DNA of 64,000 nucleotides. It comes from Bacteroidia bacterium. Lineage in GTDB: Bacteria > Bacteroidota > Bacteroidia > Bacteroidales > Paludibacteraceae. Shown in pieces: positions 20,083-30,133 of this stretch (within the stretch, counting starts at the first letter, position 1; each line of letters begins with the position of its first letter). The stretch is from positions 1 to 64,000 of the forward strand of contig RZYM01000011.1 of NCBI GenBank assembly GCA_009930305.1. The letters run 5' to 3'. A program made the translations under genes and the position numbers. Below the pieces are notes generated by a model. That model worked only from the letters and a program-made list of their open reading frames with translations. It ran no database searches and was not told where the DNA came from.

Positions 20083-21210
20083 CTATTTTTTAATAATACG
20101 TTTCAATTCTTTTTTTGTTGGCAAATCATTGTAATGCCATTTTGCAACTACATTCCCGGCCTTTAACAAAACCAATCCGGGATTTGATCTTATTATGGTT
20201 TTTAATGTAATCTCGTCAGTTGCGCCAATAGGATACTTTACGTTATTTGCAGTTTTAAACGCTTCAACATCTTCATGAAATGAAGACGTCAAACAATAAA
20301 ATGCAATACCATTACTATTAGCATAATCGTATAATGCATTAATATCTTTTTGTCTTGATACATCTGCTTTTTCTAACTTCGAGCTAACCAATAAAAATGT
20401 GTATCCTTGGTTTTCTAAAATCAAATCAGTTATATCACCATCTTCAAGTTGTACTGAAAAATCATGAATAGGTGGTACATATCCACGTTTTATTAGAACT
20501 GAATTTTGTAAAACGAAAGTCCATGTAGAATCTTCTACTGGATAATTTTCCAAATTAAACTCCTTTTTAACTCCGTCCTTTTCATATATGAACGATATAG
20601 AATATTCATCAGAAGGAGCATCATCAGGAATAACCATCAAAGAAGGCAAGTTATTACCAACTTTGTATGGACGGAAATCTATAATAGGTAAATGATTATA
20701 GCAATATAGTTCTAACCCTAAACAAGACAGTACAGGAATCAACATAATTATATATGATGCCCAATTACTTAGTATATGTCTATCTTCGGATGCAAATACA
20801 AAAATCAGAACCAAAAGTGCATCCAACACCAAATTTTTATAAAAAGTTTCCCAATTTGAAATTACTAAAGCATCTCCGAAACAGCCACAATCAGAAACAG
20901 GATCTGCTATTGCCAAATATAAAGTCAATGGGGTCATTACCAACATAAAAGCAGCTGCTATCCAAGCTGTTTTTTTAACTTGAATTCCAAATACCAGATT
21001 AAAACCAATGGTAAATTCAAGTATTATAAGCAAAAAGGCTGCTAATAACGAAAGATCTGAAAAGAATCCCATGCTAAATGCATCAAGATAATCCGAGATT
21101 TTATAAGTTGTACCAAGAGGGTCTACAGCTTTTACAAAACCTGAAAACAGAAATGTTAAGCCAAAAATAAACCTACAAATAAGTAATATCCATCGTTTTG
21201 CCTGTCTCAT
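20083..21210 (-). CDS. DoxX/MauE-like redox-associated membrane protein
   Basis: Four-TM DoxX-like N-terminus with CGCFGD motif, C-terminal thioredoxin-like region. Confidence 0.7.
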   Translation of the reverse strand: MRQAKRWILLICRFIFGLTFLFSGFVKAVDPLGTTYKISDYLDAFSMGFFSDLSLLAAFLLIILEFTIGFNLVFGIQVKKTAWIAAAFMLVMTPLTLYLAIADPVSDCGCFGDALVISNWETFYKNLVLDALLVLIFVFASEDRHILSNWASYIIMLIPVLSCLGLELYCYNHLPIIDFRPYKVGNNLPSLMVIPDDAPSDEYSISFIYEKDGVKKEFNLENYPVEDSTWTFVLQNSVLIKRGYVPPIHDFSVQLEDGDITDLILENQGYTFLLVSSKLEKADVSRQKDINALYDYANSNGIAFYCLTSSFHEDVEAFKTANNVKYPIGATDEITLKTIIRSNPGLVLLKAGNVVAKWHYNDLPTKKELKRIIKK

Positions 21211-21755
21211 CAGTCTTTATCCTCCGACAATTTGATTAACGCAAACACTGCATAATTGATCATATCGAAATAATTTGCATCTATACCTTCCGATATTTCT
21301 GTTTTTCCGCAATGATCTTCAATCTGCTTTGTACGATTAAGTTTCATCAAGATTAAATCAGTGTAAGAGGTAATACGCATTGATCGCCATGCTTCATCAT
21401 AATCATGATTTTTATCCATCATCAACTTCTTAGCTGCTGCTGCATACTTATCGTATTGAGTTATAGCTTGCTCACAAGACATATCTACTTTTTCTGCAGT
21501 TCCTAATTCTAACTGAATTAGTCCCATTATTGCATAATTCACAACCCCTATAAACTCAGGAAGAACACCTTCGTTTACGCGAGACTCCCCTTTTGTTTCT
21601 AAACTTCTAATGCGATTTGCTTTTATGAATATTTGATCAGTTACTGATTCCGGGCGCAAAATGCGCCAAGCAGGACCATAATCATCCATCTTTTTTACGT
21701 AAACAGCCTTACATTGCGCAACGGCAGCATCAAATTGTTTCCCTGTATCAGACAT
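21210..21755 (-). CDS. DUF1599 domain-containing protein
   Basis: Two repeated halves (KKMDDYGPAWRILRPESVTDQIFIKANRIRSLE / KNHDYDEAWRSMRITSYTDLILMKLNRTKQIE). Confidence 0.75.
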   Translation of the reverse strand: MSDTGKQFDAAVAQCKAVYVKKMDDYGPAWRILRPESVTDQIFIKANRIRSLETKGESRVNEGVLPEFIGVVNYAIMGLIQLELGTAEKVDMSCEQAITQYDKYAAAAKKLMMDKNHDYDEAWRSMRITSYTDLILMKLNRTKQIEDHCGKTEISEGIDANYFDMINYAVFALIKLSEDKD

Positions 21756-21791
21756 ATTTTGTATTTTTAATGAACCGCAAAGTTAATGATT

Positions 21792-22304
21792 TTATTTATA
21801 CCAACTTGCATACATAGCATAGTTATGTGCAATCTTTTGATTGATTTCTTTTGACTGTTCAGGATCAACTTTTTTTACAAATTTAGCAGGAACTCCCGCC
21901 CAAATGGTATTAGGTTCAATAATGGTATTGGATAGAACTAATGCTCCGGCCGCTACAATAGCACCTTCACCAACAATTGCATGATCTAAAACTGTTGCAC
22001 CCATTCCGATTAATGCGTAGTCTTTAACTTTCGCACCATGAATAGTAACATTATGTCCTATCGAAACATAATCACCTATTTCTATTGTTGATTTTTGATA
22101 CAAAGTATGTAATACTGAACCATCTTGTATATTAACATGATTTCCTATACGAATACTGTTTACATCACCTCGCAACACAACATTAAACCAAATGCTGCAT
22201 CCTTCGCCCATTTTTACATCACCTACTATTGTTGCGTTTTCGGCTAAAAAACAATCCTCGCCTATTTTGGGTTCAAATCCCCTAACAGATTTAATAAGTG
22301 CCAT
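21792..22304 (-). CDS. Gamma-carbonic anhydrase-like hexapeptide transferase family protein
   Basis: Left-handed beta-helix repeats; GDVKMGEGCSIWFNVVLRGDVNSIRIG, IGHNVTIHG. Confidence 0.92.
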   Translation of the reverse strand: MALIKSVRGFEPKIGEDCFLAENATIVGDVKMGEGCSIWFNVVLRGDVNSIRIGNHVNIQDGSVLHTLYQKSTIEIGDYVSIGHNVTIHGAKVKDYALIGMGATVLDHAIVGEGAIVAAGALVLSNTIIEPNTIWAGVPAKFVKKVDPEQSKEINQKIAHNYAMYASWYK

Positions 22305-22332
22305 CTTTTGTTATTTAGTATTATATAAATAT

Positions 22333-23745
22333 TTATTTGAGCTCGTATTTAGCAATCATCTCTAAAGTCTCTACATCAATTTTTTTTGCAAAAATCTTAT
22401 AATCTTTATCTAAAACATAAATCATAGGAGTTGAAGAGGTGTCGTACCATTGCCAATAATAAGATGTTCTATATGGATCCCAAACATTTGTCATGTTTTC
22501 CATTTTAATTTCTTTCACAAACTTCATCCATTCTTCTTGATCTGTTAGCATATATACGGCAATCACTTTAATACGAGGATCGTTCTTATATTTATCGTAA
22601 AAATCTCTAATCAAGGGACTTGTCTTTTTGCAATGGCCACATGATGGTTCGTAAAAAAATAAAATTGTAAGTTGAGATCCACCCATATCATATATAGGAT
22701 GATATTGCCCCAATGTATCGCACAATGCTATGTTCTTTGCCTTCATGCCAACCAATGATTTGTCTATCTTTTTTATTTCTTTTGCAAGATTTGATAGTAA
22801 AGTAGAATCAGCCCATTTTGCATCGCCCGACAAATAATACTTCCTTCCTATTGTGACCATTAAGCTGTCCATACCCATAATTTTGCTTTTCAATGAGTAA
22901 TCCAACATAAAACTACACATTGACTGAAATGCTTTCTCAGAGCCTTTACTACGTTCTATTAGATTGATTGCCGATGGTATTATAGAATCGTACGATTGCA
23001 CTAACACCTTATCCAAATACATTTGTACAGTATTTCCTATATATGGTGTTCTATATGTTCTATCATCAGAGAAATTTACATTATCAAAATAATGTTGTTT
23101 ATAAAACATATAGCGATTCATGGCCTTTATCGAATCAGGATTTTTACTACCTACAGGCAATTCTGTTTCTTTAAATTCCGGAACGATTAATTCTTTGAGG
23201 AAAAGTTCTAACATTCCTCCCTTAAATTGAGACATTAAATCGTTTTGTCGCGTCTTTACTTCAATATTAAGTAAATCTAATTCTGCTTCAATTGACTTAA
23301 TTTCGGATGAATCTGTCGATTTTTTTTTGCGTTCGTTCAATGCTTTTCCGTTTAGTTGCTTTTGTAGCAAAAATTGAGAATAATCATGAAAAGCTTTTGT
23401 TTCTTCAGCACCTTCAAACACTATGTTCTTTGGTATATCTGTTGTATCAATCTTAACAGAAAATTGCTGTTTATCAGACAAAAGAACATCGAAATACCTA
23501 GAATTTGAGAAATACATTACATATAAACCTTCCGGATATTTTTCTTTGCTTACAAAAGTTCCTTTGCCATTTTTATCTAGCATTATTGAATCTTTGGTGT
23601 ACAACTTGCTCATGTAGTATTGACCCAAAAAGATTTGCTTCCCAGCCAAATCAGGTGATTTTACTTGAATATTAAGATTTTCTTTGGCATTAACAGTAAG
23701 CATAATGCCTGACAACATAGCCGCAAACAAAAATTTAAATTTCAT
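22333..23745 (-). CDS. Thioredoxin/TlpA-like protein with DUF4369/DUF5106-type N-terminal region
   Basis: Signal peptide; FFYEPSCGHCKKTSPLIRDFYDKY. Confidence 0.8.
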   Translation of the reverse strand: MKFKFLFAAMLSGIMLTVNAKENLNIQVKSPDLAGKQIFLGQYYMSKLYTKDSIMLDKNGKGTFVSKEKYPEGLYVMYFSNSRYFDVLLSDKQQFSVKIDTTDIPKNIVFEGAEETKAFHDYSQFLLQKQLNGKALNERKKKSTDSSEIKSIEAELDLLNIEVKTRQNDLMSQFKGGMLELFLKELIVPEFKETELPVGSKNPDSIKAMNRYMFYKQHYFDNVNFSDDRTYRTPYIGNTVQMYLDKVLVQSYDSIIPSAINLIERSKGSEKAFQSMCSFMLDYSLKSKIMGMDSLMVTIGRKYYLSGDAKWADSTLLSNLAKEIKKIDKSLVGMKAKNIALCDTLGQYHPIYDMGGSQLTILFFYEPSCGHCKKTSPLIRDFYDKYKNDPRIKVIAVYMLTDQEEWMKFVKEIKMENMTNVWDPYRTSYYWQWYDTSSTPMIYVLDKDYKIFAKKIDVETLEMIAKYELK

Positions 23746-25498
23746 ATAAAGTATTTTTTAACCAATTATTTTCTTCTGCATTCAACAATGGTGATAATAA
23801 TTCAATCACCCTTTTATGATAATTATTCAGGTACTTTCTTTCGCATTCATTAAGCAAACTCAAATCAATTGCCTTCATATCAATTGGAGCCAAAGTTAAG
23901 GTTTCAAAACGTAAAAACTTACCGTTTTCACTTTTCTTATCATCTACAACTAAAATCATATTTTCAATACGAATGCCATGACATCCTTCACGATACAAAC
24001 CCGGCTCATTAGTAAAAGTGAATCCTGCTTCAATAATCGGACCATTTTCACGAGGGCTGATTCGAGCATATCCTTCATGTACATTTAAGAAATGTCCTAC
24101 CCCATGACCCGTTCCGTGTCCATAATCAAGTCCTTCTTGCCATAAATATTGACGAGCCAAAATATCTATCTGCGAACCTTTAGTTCCTAATGGAAACTTA
24201 GCCTGCGCCAATGCTATATGACCCTTTAAAACTAATGTATAATCGATTTGTTCTTGCTGAGTCAAAGAACCGCAAGTCAAAGTTCTAGTCATATCTGTTG
24301 TACCATCAAAATATTGAGTACCCGTATCAATCAACAATAGGCCTGAATTACTAATCACAACATCGCTTTTTTCTGTAGCACTATAATGCACAATTGCAGC
24401 ATGCTTACCATATCCGGCTATAGTTTCAAAACTTTCTTCAACAAAACCACTTTGCCCCGATTTCAGCCTCTTGAGTTCGTCTATTACCGAACACTCTGTC
24501 ATTTTTGTGCCATTTTGCTGATTTTGTTCAAACCAACGTAAAAACTTCACCCAAACTACTCCGTCCTTCTTCATAGCATTCCTGAAACCACATATCTCAG
24601 TATCGTTTTTAACTGCTTTCATTGCAGACACGAAAGAACTCTTACAAATAGCGGATATTTTAGATGAAAATTTAGAATACAATCTAAATGACATTTTATC
24701 TGCATCATACAAAACTTTAACATTTTGCATATTACTTATAAACACACCCACTTCGTCGTATTCACGTACCGAAATATTATTTATAGCAAAATATTTGACT
24801 AGTTCGGGGCTAAGTTTGTTTAAATTCACAAATAAAATGCATTCATCCTTGCTTACAACAAGATATGATCTTACAACCGGATTATATTGAACATCCAATG
24901 CTCTGATATTTAACAACCACGCTATTTCGTCCAAAATAGTCAGAATGCAACAATCTGCTTTCGCATCAGAAATTACTTTCCTAAATTCGGTAAGTTTATT
25001 ATCTACGCACTTGCCCGAGTATTTGGAATCATGTATAAAAATTTTACTATCGTTAAGTGGAGGTCGATTAAGCCATAAACTTTCAAAAATGTCGTCATCC
25101 TCTAGTTTTACTATTTTGCTTAGTCTAATCCATTCATTTACAGATATATTGTTTGCATTTACAACTACAATACCACAATCTCCTACTTGATTGTATAACC
25201 ATTTATCATACGAAATTGTATCTGCCAGACCTTGTTTATATAATTTAATTCCTGACGACTGCAGTTGTTCTGATGCCTGCAAATAATATCGAGAATCCGT
25301 CCACAACCCTGCATCAGTCAAAGAAACAGCTAATAAACCTGCCGAACCGGTAAAACCACTGAAATATTCACGAACCTTGTAATGATCTTCTATATACTCA
25401 CTTTGATGAGGGTCTGCTTGAGGAATCAGACATGCCGATAACCCGTATTCTTTCATCATGCAACGTAATTCATACAGATGTCCGATTGTTTCACTCAT
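23735..25498 (-). CDS. Xaa-Pro aminopeptidase (M24B)
   Basis: DTGTQYFDGTTDMTRT, GHGTGHGVGHFLNVHEG; start moved to MSETIGHLYELR. Confidence 0.93.
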   Translation of the reverse strand: MSETIGHLYELRCMMKEYGLSACLIPQADPHQSEYIEDHYKVREYFSGFTGSAGLLAVSLTDAGLWTDSRYYLQASEQLQSSGIKLYKQGLADTISYDKWLYNQVGDCGIVVVNANNISVNEWIRLSKIVKLEDDDIFESLWLNRPPLNDSKIFIHDSKYSGKCVDNKLTEFRKVISDAKADCCILTILDEIAWLLNIRALDVQYNPVVRSYLVVSKDECILFVNLNKLSPELVKYFAINNISVREYDEVGVFISNMQNVKVLYDADKMSFRLYSKFSSKISAICKSSFVSAMKAVKNDTEICGFRNAMKKDGVVWVKFLRWFEQNQQNGTKMTECSVIDELKRLKSGQSGFVEESFETIAGYGKHAAIVHYSATEKSDVVISNSGLLLIDTGTQYFDGTTDMTRTLTCGSLTQQEQIDYTLVLKGHIALAQAKFPLGTKGSQIDILARQYLWQEGLDYGHGTGHGVGHFLNVHEGYARISPRENGPIIEAGFTFTNEPGLYREGCHGIRIENMILVVDDKKSENGKFLRFETLTLAPIDMKAIDLSLLNECERKYLNNYHKRVIELLSPLLNAEENNWLKNTLYEI

Positions 25499-25575
25499 TT
25501 TAAACGCATATAGAATTATATAATGTGCAAAGTTATAGTTTTCTGCATCTTTTTTCAAAAAAAATGGAAGAAAAG

Positions 25576-25606
25576 TTTGTTAATAAAAAAGCTTTACGTA
25601 ACTTTG
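25576..25606 (+). promoter_or_regulatory. rpsU promoter: -33 TTTG (25576-25579), N19, -7 TAACTTTG (25599-25606)
   Basis: Exact consensus. Confidence 0.65.
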
Positions 25607-25646
25607 CCCCCTCAAAAAACCGACTATAAATTTAATTTATTAATAT

Positions 25647-25838
25647 ATGATCGTAGTACCTGTAAAAGAAGGCGAAAACATTGAAAGAGCCTTGAAGAAA
25701 TTTAAACGCAAATTCGAAAAAACCGGTGTTGTTAAAGAATTACGTAAACGTCAGGCATATAGCAAACCATCTGAAGTATCACGCGAGCGCATGATTCATG
25801 CAGTCTATGTACAACAACTACAACAAAGCGAAGAATAA
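25647..25838 (+). CDS. rpsU: 30S ribosomal protein S21
   Basis: VPVKEGENIERALKKFKRKFEKTGVVKELRKRQAY. Confidence 0.95.
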   Translation: MIVVPVKEGENIERALKKFKRKFEKTGVVKELRKRQAYSKPSEVSRERMIHAVYVQQLQQSEE

Positions 25839-25896
25839 TTTTTTATTCTGTTTCTGATTCGCTATATTTGCAATGGAATAGCAAATTGCAGCGAAC

Positions 25897-26787
25897 ATGA
25901 TTAGTGCTTTTTTACAATATTTGCAGTATGAGAAGAATTTTTCTTCCCATACTGTTTTTGCATATAGAAAAGACCTCGAACAATTCTCATCGTTCGTTAG
26001 TGAAAAATACAACTTACAAAGCCTTGTCGACGTTAAATCCGATTATGTTAGAGATTGGATTATTTCACTAAAAGAGGCAAAGTTAACATCAACATCCATT
26101 AATAGAAAGATTTCTACACTCCGTTCATTCTATAAATTTTGCAGAAAGCATAATTCAAATATTGGTGATCCACTAGCAAAAGTTAGCGCACAAAAGACAG
26201 GCAAAAAACTTCCGATTTTTTTTAAGGACTCCGAAATAGAAAGCGTACTATCTGATAATCCGATTGTTGACAATTTTTCCGATTCAAGAGACGATATTAT
26301 TTTGGAAACTTTGTATGATACCGGCATTCGTAGAGCCGAATTAATAACAATAAAAGATGAAGATTTTAATTTTTTCTCGCTAACTTTGCGTGTAATGGGT
26401 AAAGGAAATAAAGAGCGAATAATACCTATTAGTAATATATTAAAAGTAAAAGCAAAAAACTACATTAATATAAAGAAGGGTTTATTTGGGAATACAGATT
26501 CATTTATTGTAACAGATAAAGGATGCCCAACTTATCCAAACTTTATATACAGAGTAGTTAAAGACAAAATGGGAACTGTAAGTATGTTGGACAAGCGAAG
26601 TCCCCACGTAATAAGACACACGTTTGCCAGCGGGATGTTAAACAACGGAGCTGAACTAAATGCAGTGAAAGATCTATTAGGACATGCAAATTTATCTGCA
26701 ACACAAATTTACACACACACATCATTTGAACAATTGAGATCAATATACAAACAAGCACACCCTAGAAACAATAAAAATAACCATTAA
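25897..26787 (+). CDS. xerC: Tyrosine recombinase XerC-like
   Basis: Catalytic motifs YDTGIRRAEL, SPHVIRHTFASGML, LLGHANLSATQIYTH. Confidence 0.9.
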   Translation: MISAFLQYLQYEKNFSSHTVFAYRKDLEQFSSFVSEKYNLQSLVDVKSDYVRDWIISLKEAKLTSTSINRKISTLRSFYKFCRKHNSNIGDPLAKVSAQKTGKKLPIFFKDSEIESVLSDNPIVDNFSDSRDDIILETLYDTGIRRAELITIKDEDFNFFSLTLRVMGKGNKERIIPISNILKVKAKNYINIKKGLFGNTDSFIVTDKGCPTYPNFIYRVVKDKMGTVSMLDKRSPHVIRHTFASGMLNNGAELNAVKDLLGHANLSATQIYTHTSFEQLRSIYKQAHPRNNKNNH

Positions 26788-26806
26788 TTAAAGAAAGGAA
26801 AAAACC

Positions 26807-27100
26807 ATGGAATTAAACATTCAAGCAATTAAATTTGATGCCACAGCAAAACTTCAATCATTCATTCTGAAACGCATGGAAAAACTAGATCGTTTCTACG
26901 AAGGAATAAGCACAATAGATGTCACTCTTAAAGTAATCAAACCAGAAACATCAGCAAATAAGGCAGCCACAATAAAATTATCTGCACCACATTTAGATCT
27001 ATTTGCAGAAAAAATAGCAGACTCTTTCGAACAGGCTATAGATGAATGCGCCGAAGCACTGCAAAAACAACTAATCAAAGCAAAAGAAAAGAAACAATAA
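26807..27100 (+). CDS. hpf: Ribosome hibernation-promoting factor, HPF/YfiA family
   Basis: Short HPF-type sequence; conserved position between xerC and the tRNA/tuf cluster. Confidence 0.9.
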   Translation: MELNIQAIKFDATAKLQSFILKRMEKLDRFYEGISTIDVTLKVIKPETSANKAATIKLSAPHLDLFAEKIADSFEQAIDECAEALQKQLIKAKEKKQ

Positions 27101-27199
27101 AGAAGCAAAGTCTTAAAACTGCAAATACCTAATAATAACGCATATAAGTATAGTTTGAGACTTTTGACGATAAAAAAGTGTTTTTTTTTATTCAATTAT

Positions 27200-27230
27200 T
27201 TTGTAGATATAAAAAAAACGCCTACATTTG
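27200..27230 (+). promoter_or_regulatory. tRNA-tuf operon promoter: -33 TTTG (27200-27203), N19, -7 TACATTTG (27223-27230)
   Basis: Exact consensus. Confidence 0.7.
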
Positions 27231-27278
27231 CAAGCCGTTTTAACAAACCTATGTTAGAACGGCTTTTTAGCCAAGAAT

Positions 27279-27352
27279 GCCTCTTTAGCTCAGCTGGCCA
27301 GAGCACGTGATTTGTAATCTCGGGGTCGTTGGTTCGAATCCGACAAGAGGCT
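27279..27352 (+). tRNA. tRNA-Thr (anticodon TGT)
   Basis: Cloverleaf: GCCTCTT/AAGAGGC acceptor, TGT anticodon, GGTTCGAATCC T-arm. Confidence 0.96.
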
Positions 27353-27379
27353 CAAAAAATAGGTTTTGTTCTATTTAAT

Positions 27380-27461
27380 GGGCAGTTACCAGAGTGGCCA
27401 AATGGGGCTGACTGTAACTCAGCTGTTTTAAACTTCGGTGGTTCGAATCCATCACTGCCCA
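27380..27461 (+). tRNA. tRNA-Tyr (anticodon GTA)
   Basis: GGGCAGT/ACTGCCC acceptor, GTA anticodon, long variable arm. Confidence 0.96.
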
Positions 27462-27500
27462 CAGAATTGCAGGATAATTTGCAAGATTGACAAAAAAAAT

Positions 27501-27573
27501 GCGGGAATAGCTCAGTTGATAGAGCATTAGCCTTCCAAGCTGAGGGTCGCGGGTTTGAGTCCCGTTTCCCGCT
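27501..27573 (+). tRNA. tRNA-Gly (anticodon TCC)
   Basis: GCGGGAA/TTCCCGC acceptor, TCC anticodon. Confidence 0.96.
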
Positions 27574-27581
27574 CTTTTTTT

Positions 27582-27654
<73 letters not shown>

Positions 27655-27710
27655 CTCTCAATAGCGCGTATTAACAATCAAGATAATCCTAACTAATAAA
27701 AAGTACAATT

Positions 27711-28898
27711 ATGGCAAAAGACAAATTTGACAGGTCGAAACCGCACGTAAACATCGGAACTATCGGTCACGTAGATCATGGTAAAACAACCTTAACAGCT
27801 GCTATTACTACAGTTTTGGCAAAGAAAGGACTTTCCGAAGTTAAATCATTCGATCAAATCGATAACGCACCGGAAGAAAAAGAACGTGGTATAACAATTA
27901 ACACATCACACGTAGAATACAAAACAAATAACCGTCACTACGCACACGTAGACTGTCCGGGACACGCTGACTATGTTAAAAACATGGTAACTGGTGCTGC
28001 TCAAATGGATGGTGCAATCATCGTTGTTGCTGCAACTGATGGTCCAATGCCTCAAACACGTGAGCATATCTTGTTAGCTCGTCAGGTAAACGTTCCTCGT
28101 CTTGTTGTATTCATGAACAAGTGCGATATGGTTGACGATCCTGAAATGTTGGATTTAGTAGAAATGGAAATGCGTGAGCTTTTAAGTTTCTATGAATTCG
28201 ATGGTGACAACACTCCTGTTATCCGTGGTTCTGCTCTAGGCGCATTAAACGGCGTCCCAGAATGGGAAGACAAAGTAATGGAATTAATGGATGCTGTTGA
28301 TACTTGGATTGAGTTACCAAAACGTGACATTGAAAAACCTTTCTTGATGCCTGTTGAAGACGTATTCTCAATTACAGGTCGTGGAACAGTTGCTACTGGA
28401 CGTATCGAAACCGGTATCGTTAAAGTTGGTGATGAAGTTCAAATCATCGGTTTAGGTGCTGATGGTAAGAAATCAGTTATTACAGGTGTTGAAATGTTCC
28501 GCAAATTGTTGGATCAAGGCGAAGCTGGTGATAATGTAGGTTTATTACTTCGTGGTATCGATAAAGATGATATCAAGCGTGGTATGGTTATTACTCACCC
28601 GGGAGCAGTTACTCCTCACGCTGAGTTCAAGGCTTCTGTCTATATATTGAAAAAAGAAGAAGGTGGTCGTCATACTCCATTCCATAATAAATATCGTCCT
28701 CAATTCTATATCCGTACATTGGATGTAACTGGTGAAATCAGTTTACCTGATGGCGTAGAAATGGTAATGCCAGGCGATAACTTGGAAATCACTGTTAAAC
28801 TAATTTTCCCAGTAGCTTGCAGCGTAGGTTTACGTTTCGCTATCCGCGAAGGTGGACGTACAGTAGGTTCTGGTCAAATTACCGAAATAGTAGGTTAA
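27711..28898 (+). CDS. tuf: Elongation factor Tu
   Basis: [22 protein letters not shown], full-length EF-Tu. Confidence 0.99.
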   Translation: MAKDKFDRSKPHVNIGTIGHVDHGKTTLTAAITTVLAKKGLSEVKSFDQIDNAPEEKERGITINTSHVEYKTNNRHYAHVDCPGHADYVKNMVTGAAQMDGAIIVVAATDGPMPQTREHILLARQVNVPRLVVFMNKCDMVDDPEMLDLVEMEMRELLSFYEFDGDNTPVIRGSALGALNGVPEWEDKVMELMDAVDTWIELPKRDIEKPFLMPVEDVFSITGRGTVATGRIETGIVKVGDEVQIIGLGADGKKSVITGVEMFRKLLDQGEAGDNVGLLLRGIDKDDIKRGMVITHPGAVTPHAEFKASVYILKKEEGGRHTPFHNKYRPQFYIRTLDVTGEISLPDGVEMVMPGDNLEITVKLIFPVACSVGLRFAIREGGRTVGSGQITEIVG

Positions 28899-28911
28899 TT
28901 CATTTGAAACA

Positions 28912-28951
28912 CATTTACGAAGGTTCGCCTTGCGGAGAACCTTCGTAAATG
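28912..28951. terminator. 15-bp perfect stem-loop catttacgaaggttc...gaaccttcgtaaatg after tuf (no T-tract)
   Basis: Read directly. Confidence 0.5.
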
Positions 28952-28956
28952 AATAA

Positions 28957-29287
28957 ATGAGTTGGAGAAATTTGACTTAAAAATAACGTGAGTTGAAGAA
29001 ATTTAACTCACATACGGGTCTAGCTCAGTTGCCAAAAGTATATTAAGGTATGCTCTACTAACTGAACAGTATTCGAAAAAAAAATAACGTGAGTTGAAGA
29101 AATTTGACTCGCATACGGGTCTAGCTCAGTTGCCAAAAGTATATTAAGGTATGCTCTACTAACTGAACAGTATTCGAAAAAAAATAACGTGAGTTGAAGA
29201 AATTTAACTCACATACGGGTCTAGCTCAGTTGGTAGAGCATCGGTCTCCAAAACCGAGTGTCGGGAGTTCGAGCCTCTCGACCCGTG
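28957..29287 (+). repeat. Tandem tRNA-Trp-derived repeat: units 28985-29085, 29086-29185, and the final unit with the intact tRNA; degenerate leader copy at 28957-28979
   Basis: Near-identical 100-101-bp units; each truncated unit carries acgggtctagctcagttg (29014-29031, 29115-29132). Confidence 0.92.
29215..29287 (+). tRNA. tRNA-Trp (anticodon CCA)
   Basis: ACGGGTC/GACCCGT acceptor, CCA anticodon. Confidence 0.96.
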
Positions 29288-29305
29288 CAAACAAAATAAC
29301 TAACC

Positions 29306-29497
29306 ATGAAGGTAGTAAATTATATCAAAGAATCTTACAACGAACTCGTTCATAAAGTTTCTTGGCCAACTGCAAAGGAATTAACCAATAGTTCAATCAT
29401 CGTACTAGTAGCTTCCCTAATACTGGCGTTGATAATTTGGGTAATTGACCTTGGTTTTGAAGAAATAATGAAGTTGATTTACAGTTTGATAAGCTAA
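29306..29497 (+). CDS. secE: Preprotein translocase subunit SecE
   Basis: Short single-TM protein, ESYNELVHKVSWPT motif, position before nusG. Confidence 0.95.
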   Translation: MKVVNYIKESYNELVHKVSWPTAKELTNSSIIVLVASLILALIIWVIDLGFEEIMKLIYSLIS

Positions 29498-29512
29498 TAC
29501 GGAGGATTAAGG

Positions 29513-30067
29513 ATGTCTGAGGCAACGGAAAAAAGATGGTACGTTCTACGTGCTATCAGTGGTAAGGAGAACAAAGTACGTGAGTACCTTGATGCAGAGA
29601 TTAAAAATAATACTGCACTCTACAACTACGTATTTCAGGTTCTGATTCCTACGGAAAAAGTATATCAAATCCGTAACGGTAAAAAGACAATCAAAGAACG
29701 GAGCTATTTGCCAGGTTATGTACTTGTAGAAGCTACACTGACAGGAGAAATTGTTCACTATTTAAGGAACATTCCTAATGTTATCGGCTTCTTAGGAGGT
29801 AATTCAGCAAATGCAACTCCTCTTCGTCAATCGGAAGTTAATCGTATTTTAGGTACGGTTGATCAACTCCAAGAAAACGAAGAAGAATTAACAGTGCCTT
29901 TCTTTGTGGGTGAAACCGTAAAAGTAATTTCAGGACCTTTCAACGACTTCTCCGGTATAATCGAAGAAGTAAATAACGAGAAAAAGAAACTGAAGGTTAT
30001 GGTCATGATTTTTGGGCGGAAAACTCCGCTTGAATTGAGCTTTATGCAAGTAGAAAAAGAACAATAA
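29513..30067 (+). CDS. nusG: Transcription termination/antitermination factor NusG
   Basis: KRWYVLRAISGKENKV, LPGYVLVEA, KOW domain. Confidence 0.97.
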   Translation: MSEATEKRWYVLRAISGKENKVREYLDAEIKNNTALYNYVFQVLIPTEKVYQIRNGKKTIKERSYLPGYVLVEATLTGEIVHYLRNIPNVIGFLGGNSANATPLRQSEVNRILGTVDQLQENEEELTVPFFVGETVKVISGPFNDFSGIIEEVNNEKKKLKVMVMIFGRKTPLELSFMQVEKEQ

Positions 30068-30133
30068 AAGGTTACGCTTTAATTGTTCCGATTCGCATAT
30101 CATTTTTTTTATTAACAATTAGTATTTGATAAT

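Noticed and set aside
25897-26787. XerC-like recombinase next to tRNAs as a sign of an integrative element
   Set aside because: rpsU-xerC-hpf-tRNA-tuf is a usual housekeeping order in Bacteroidales, and no att duplication or cargo is visible.
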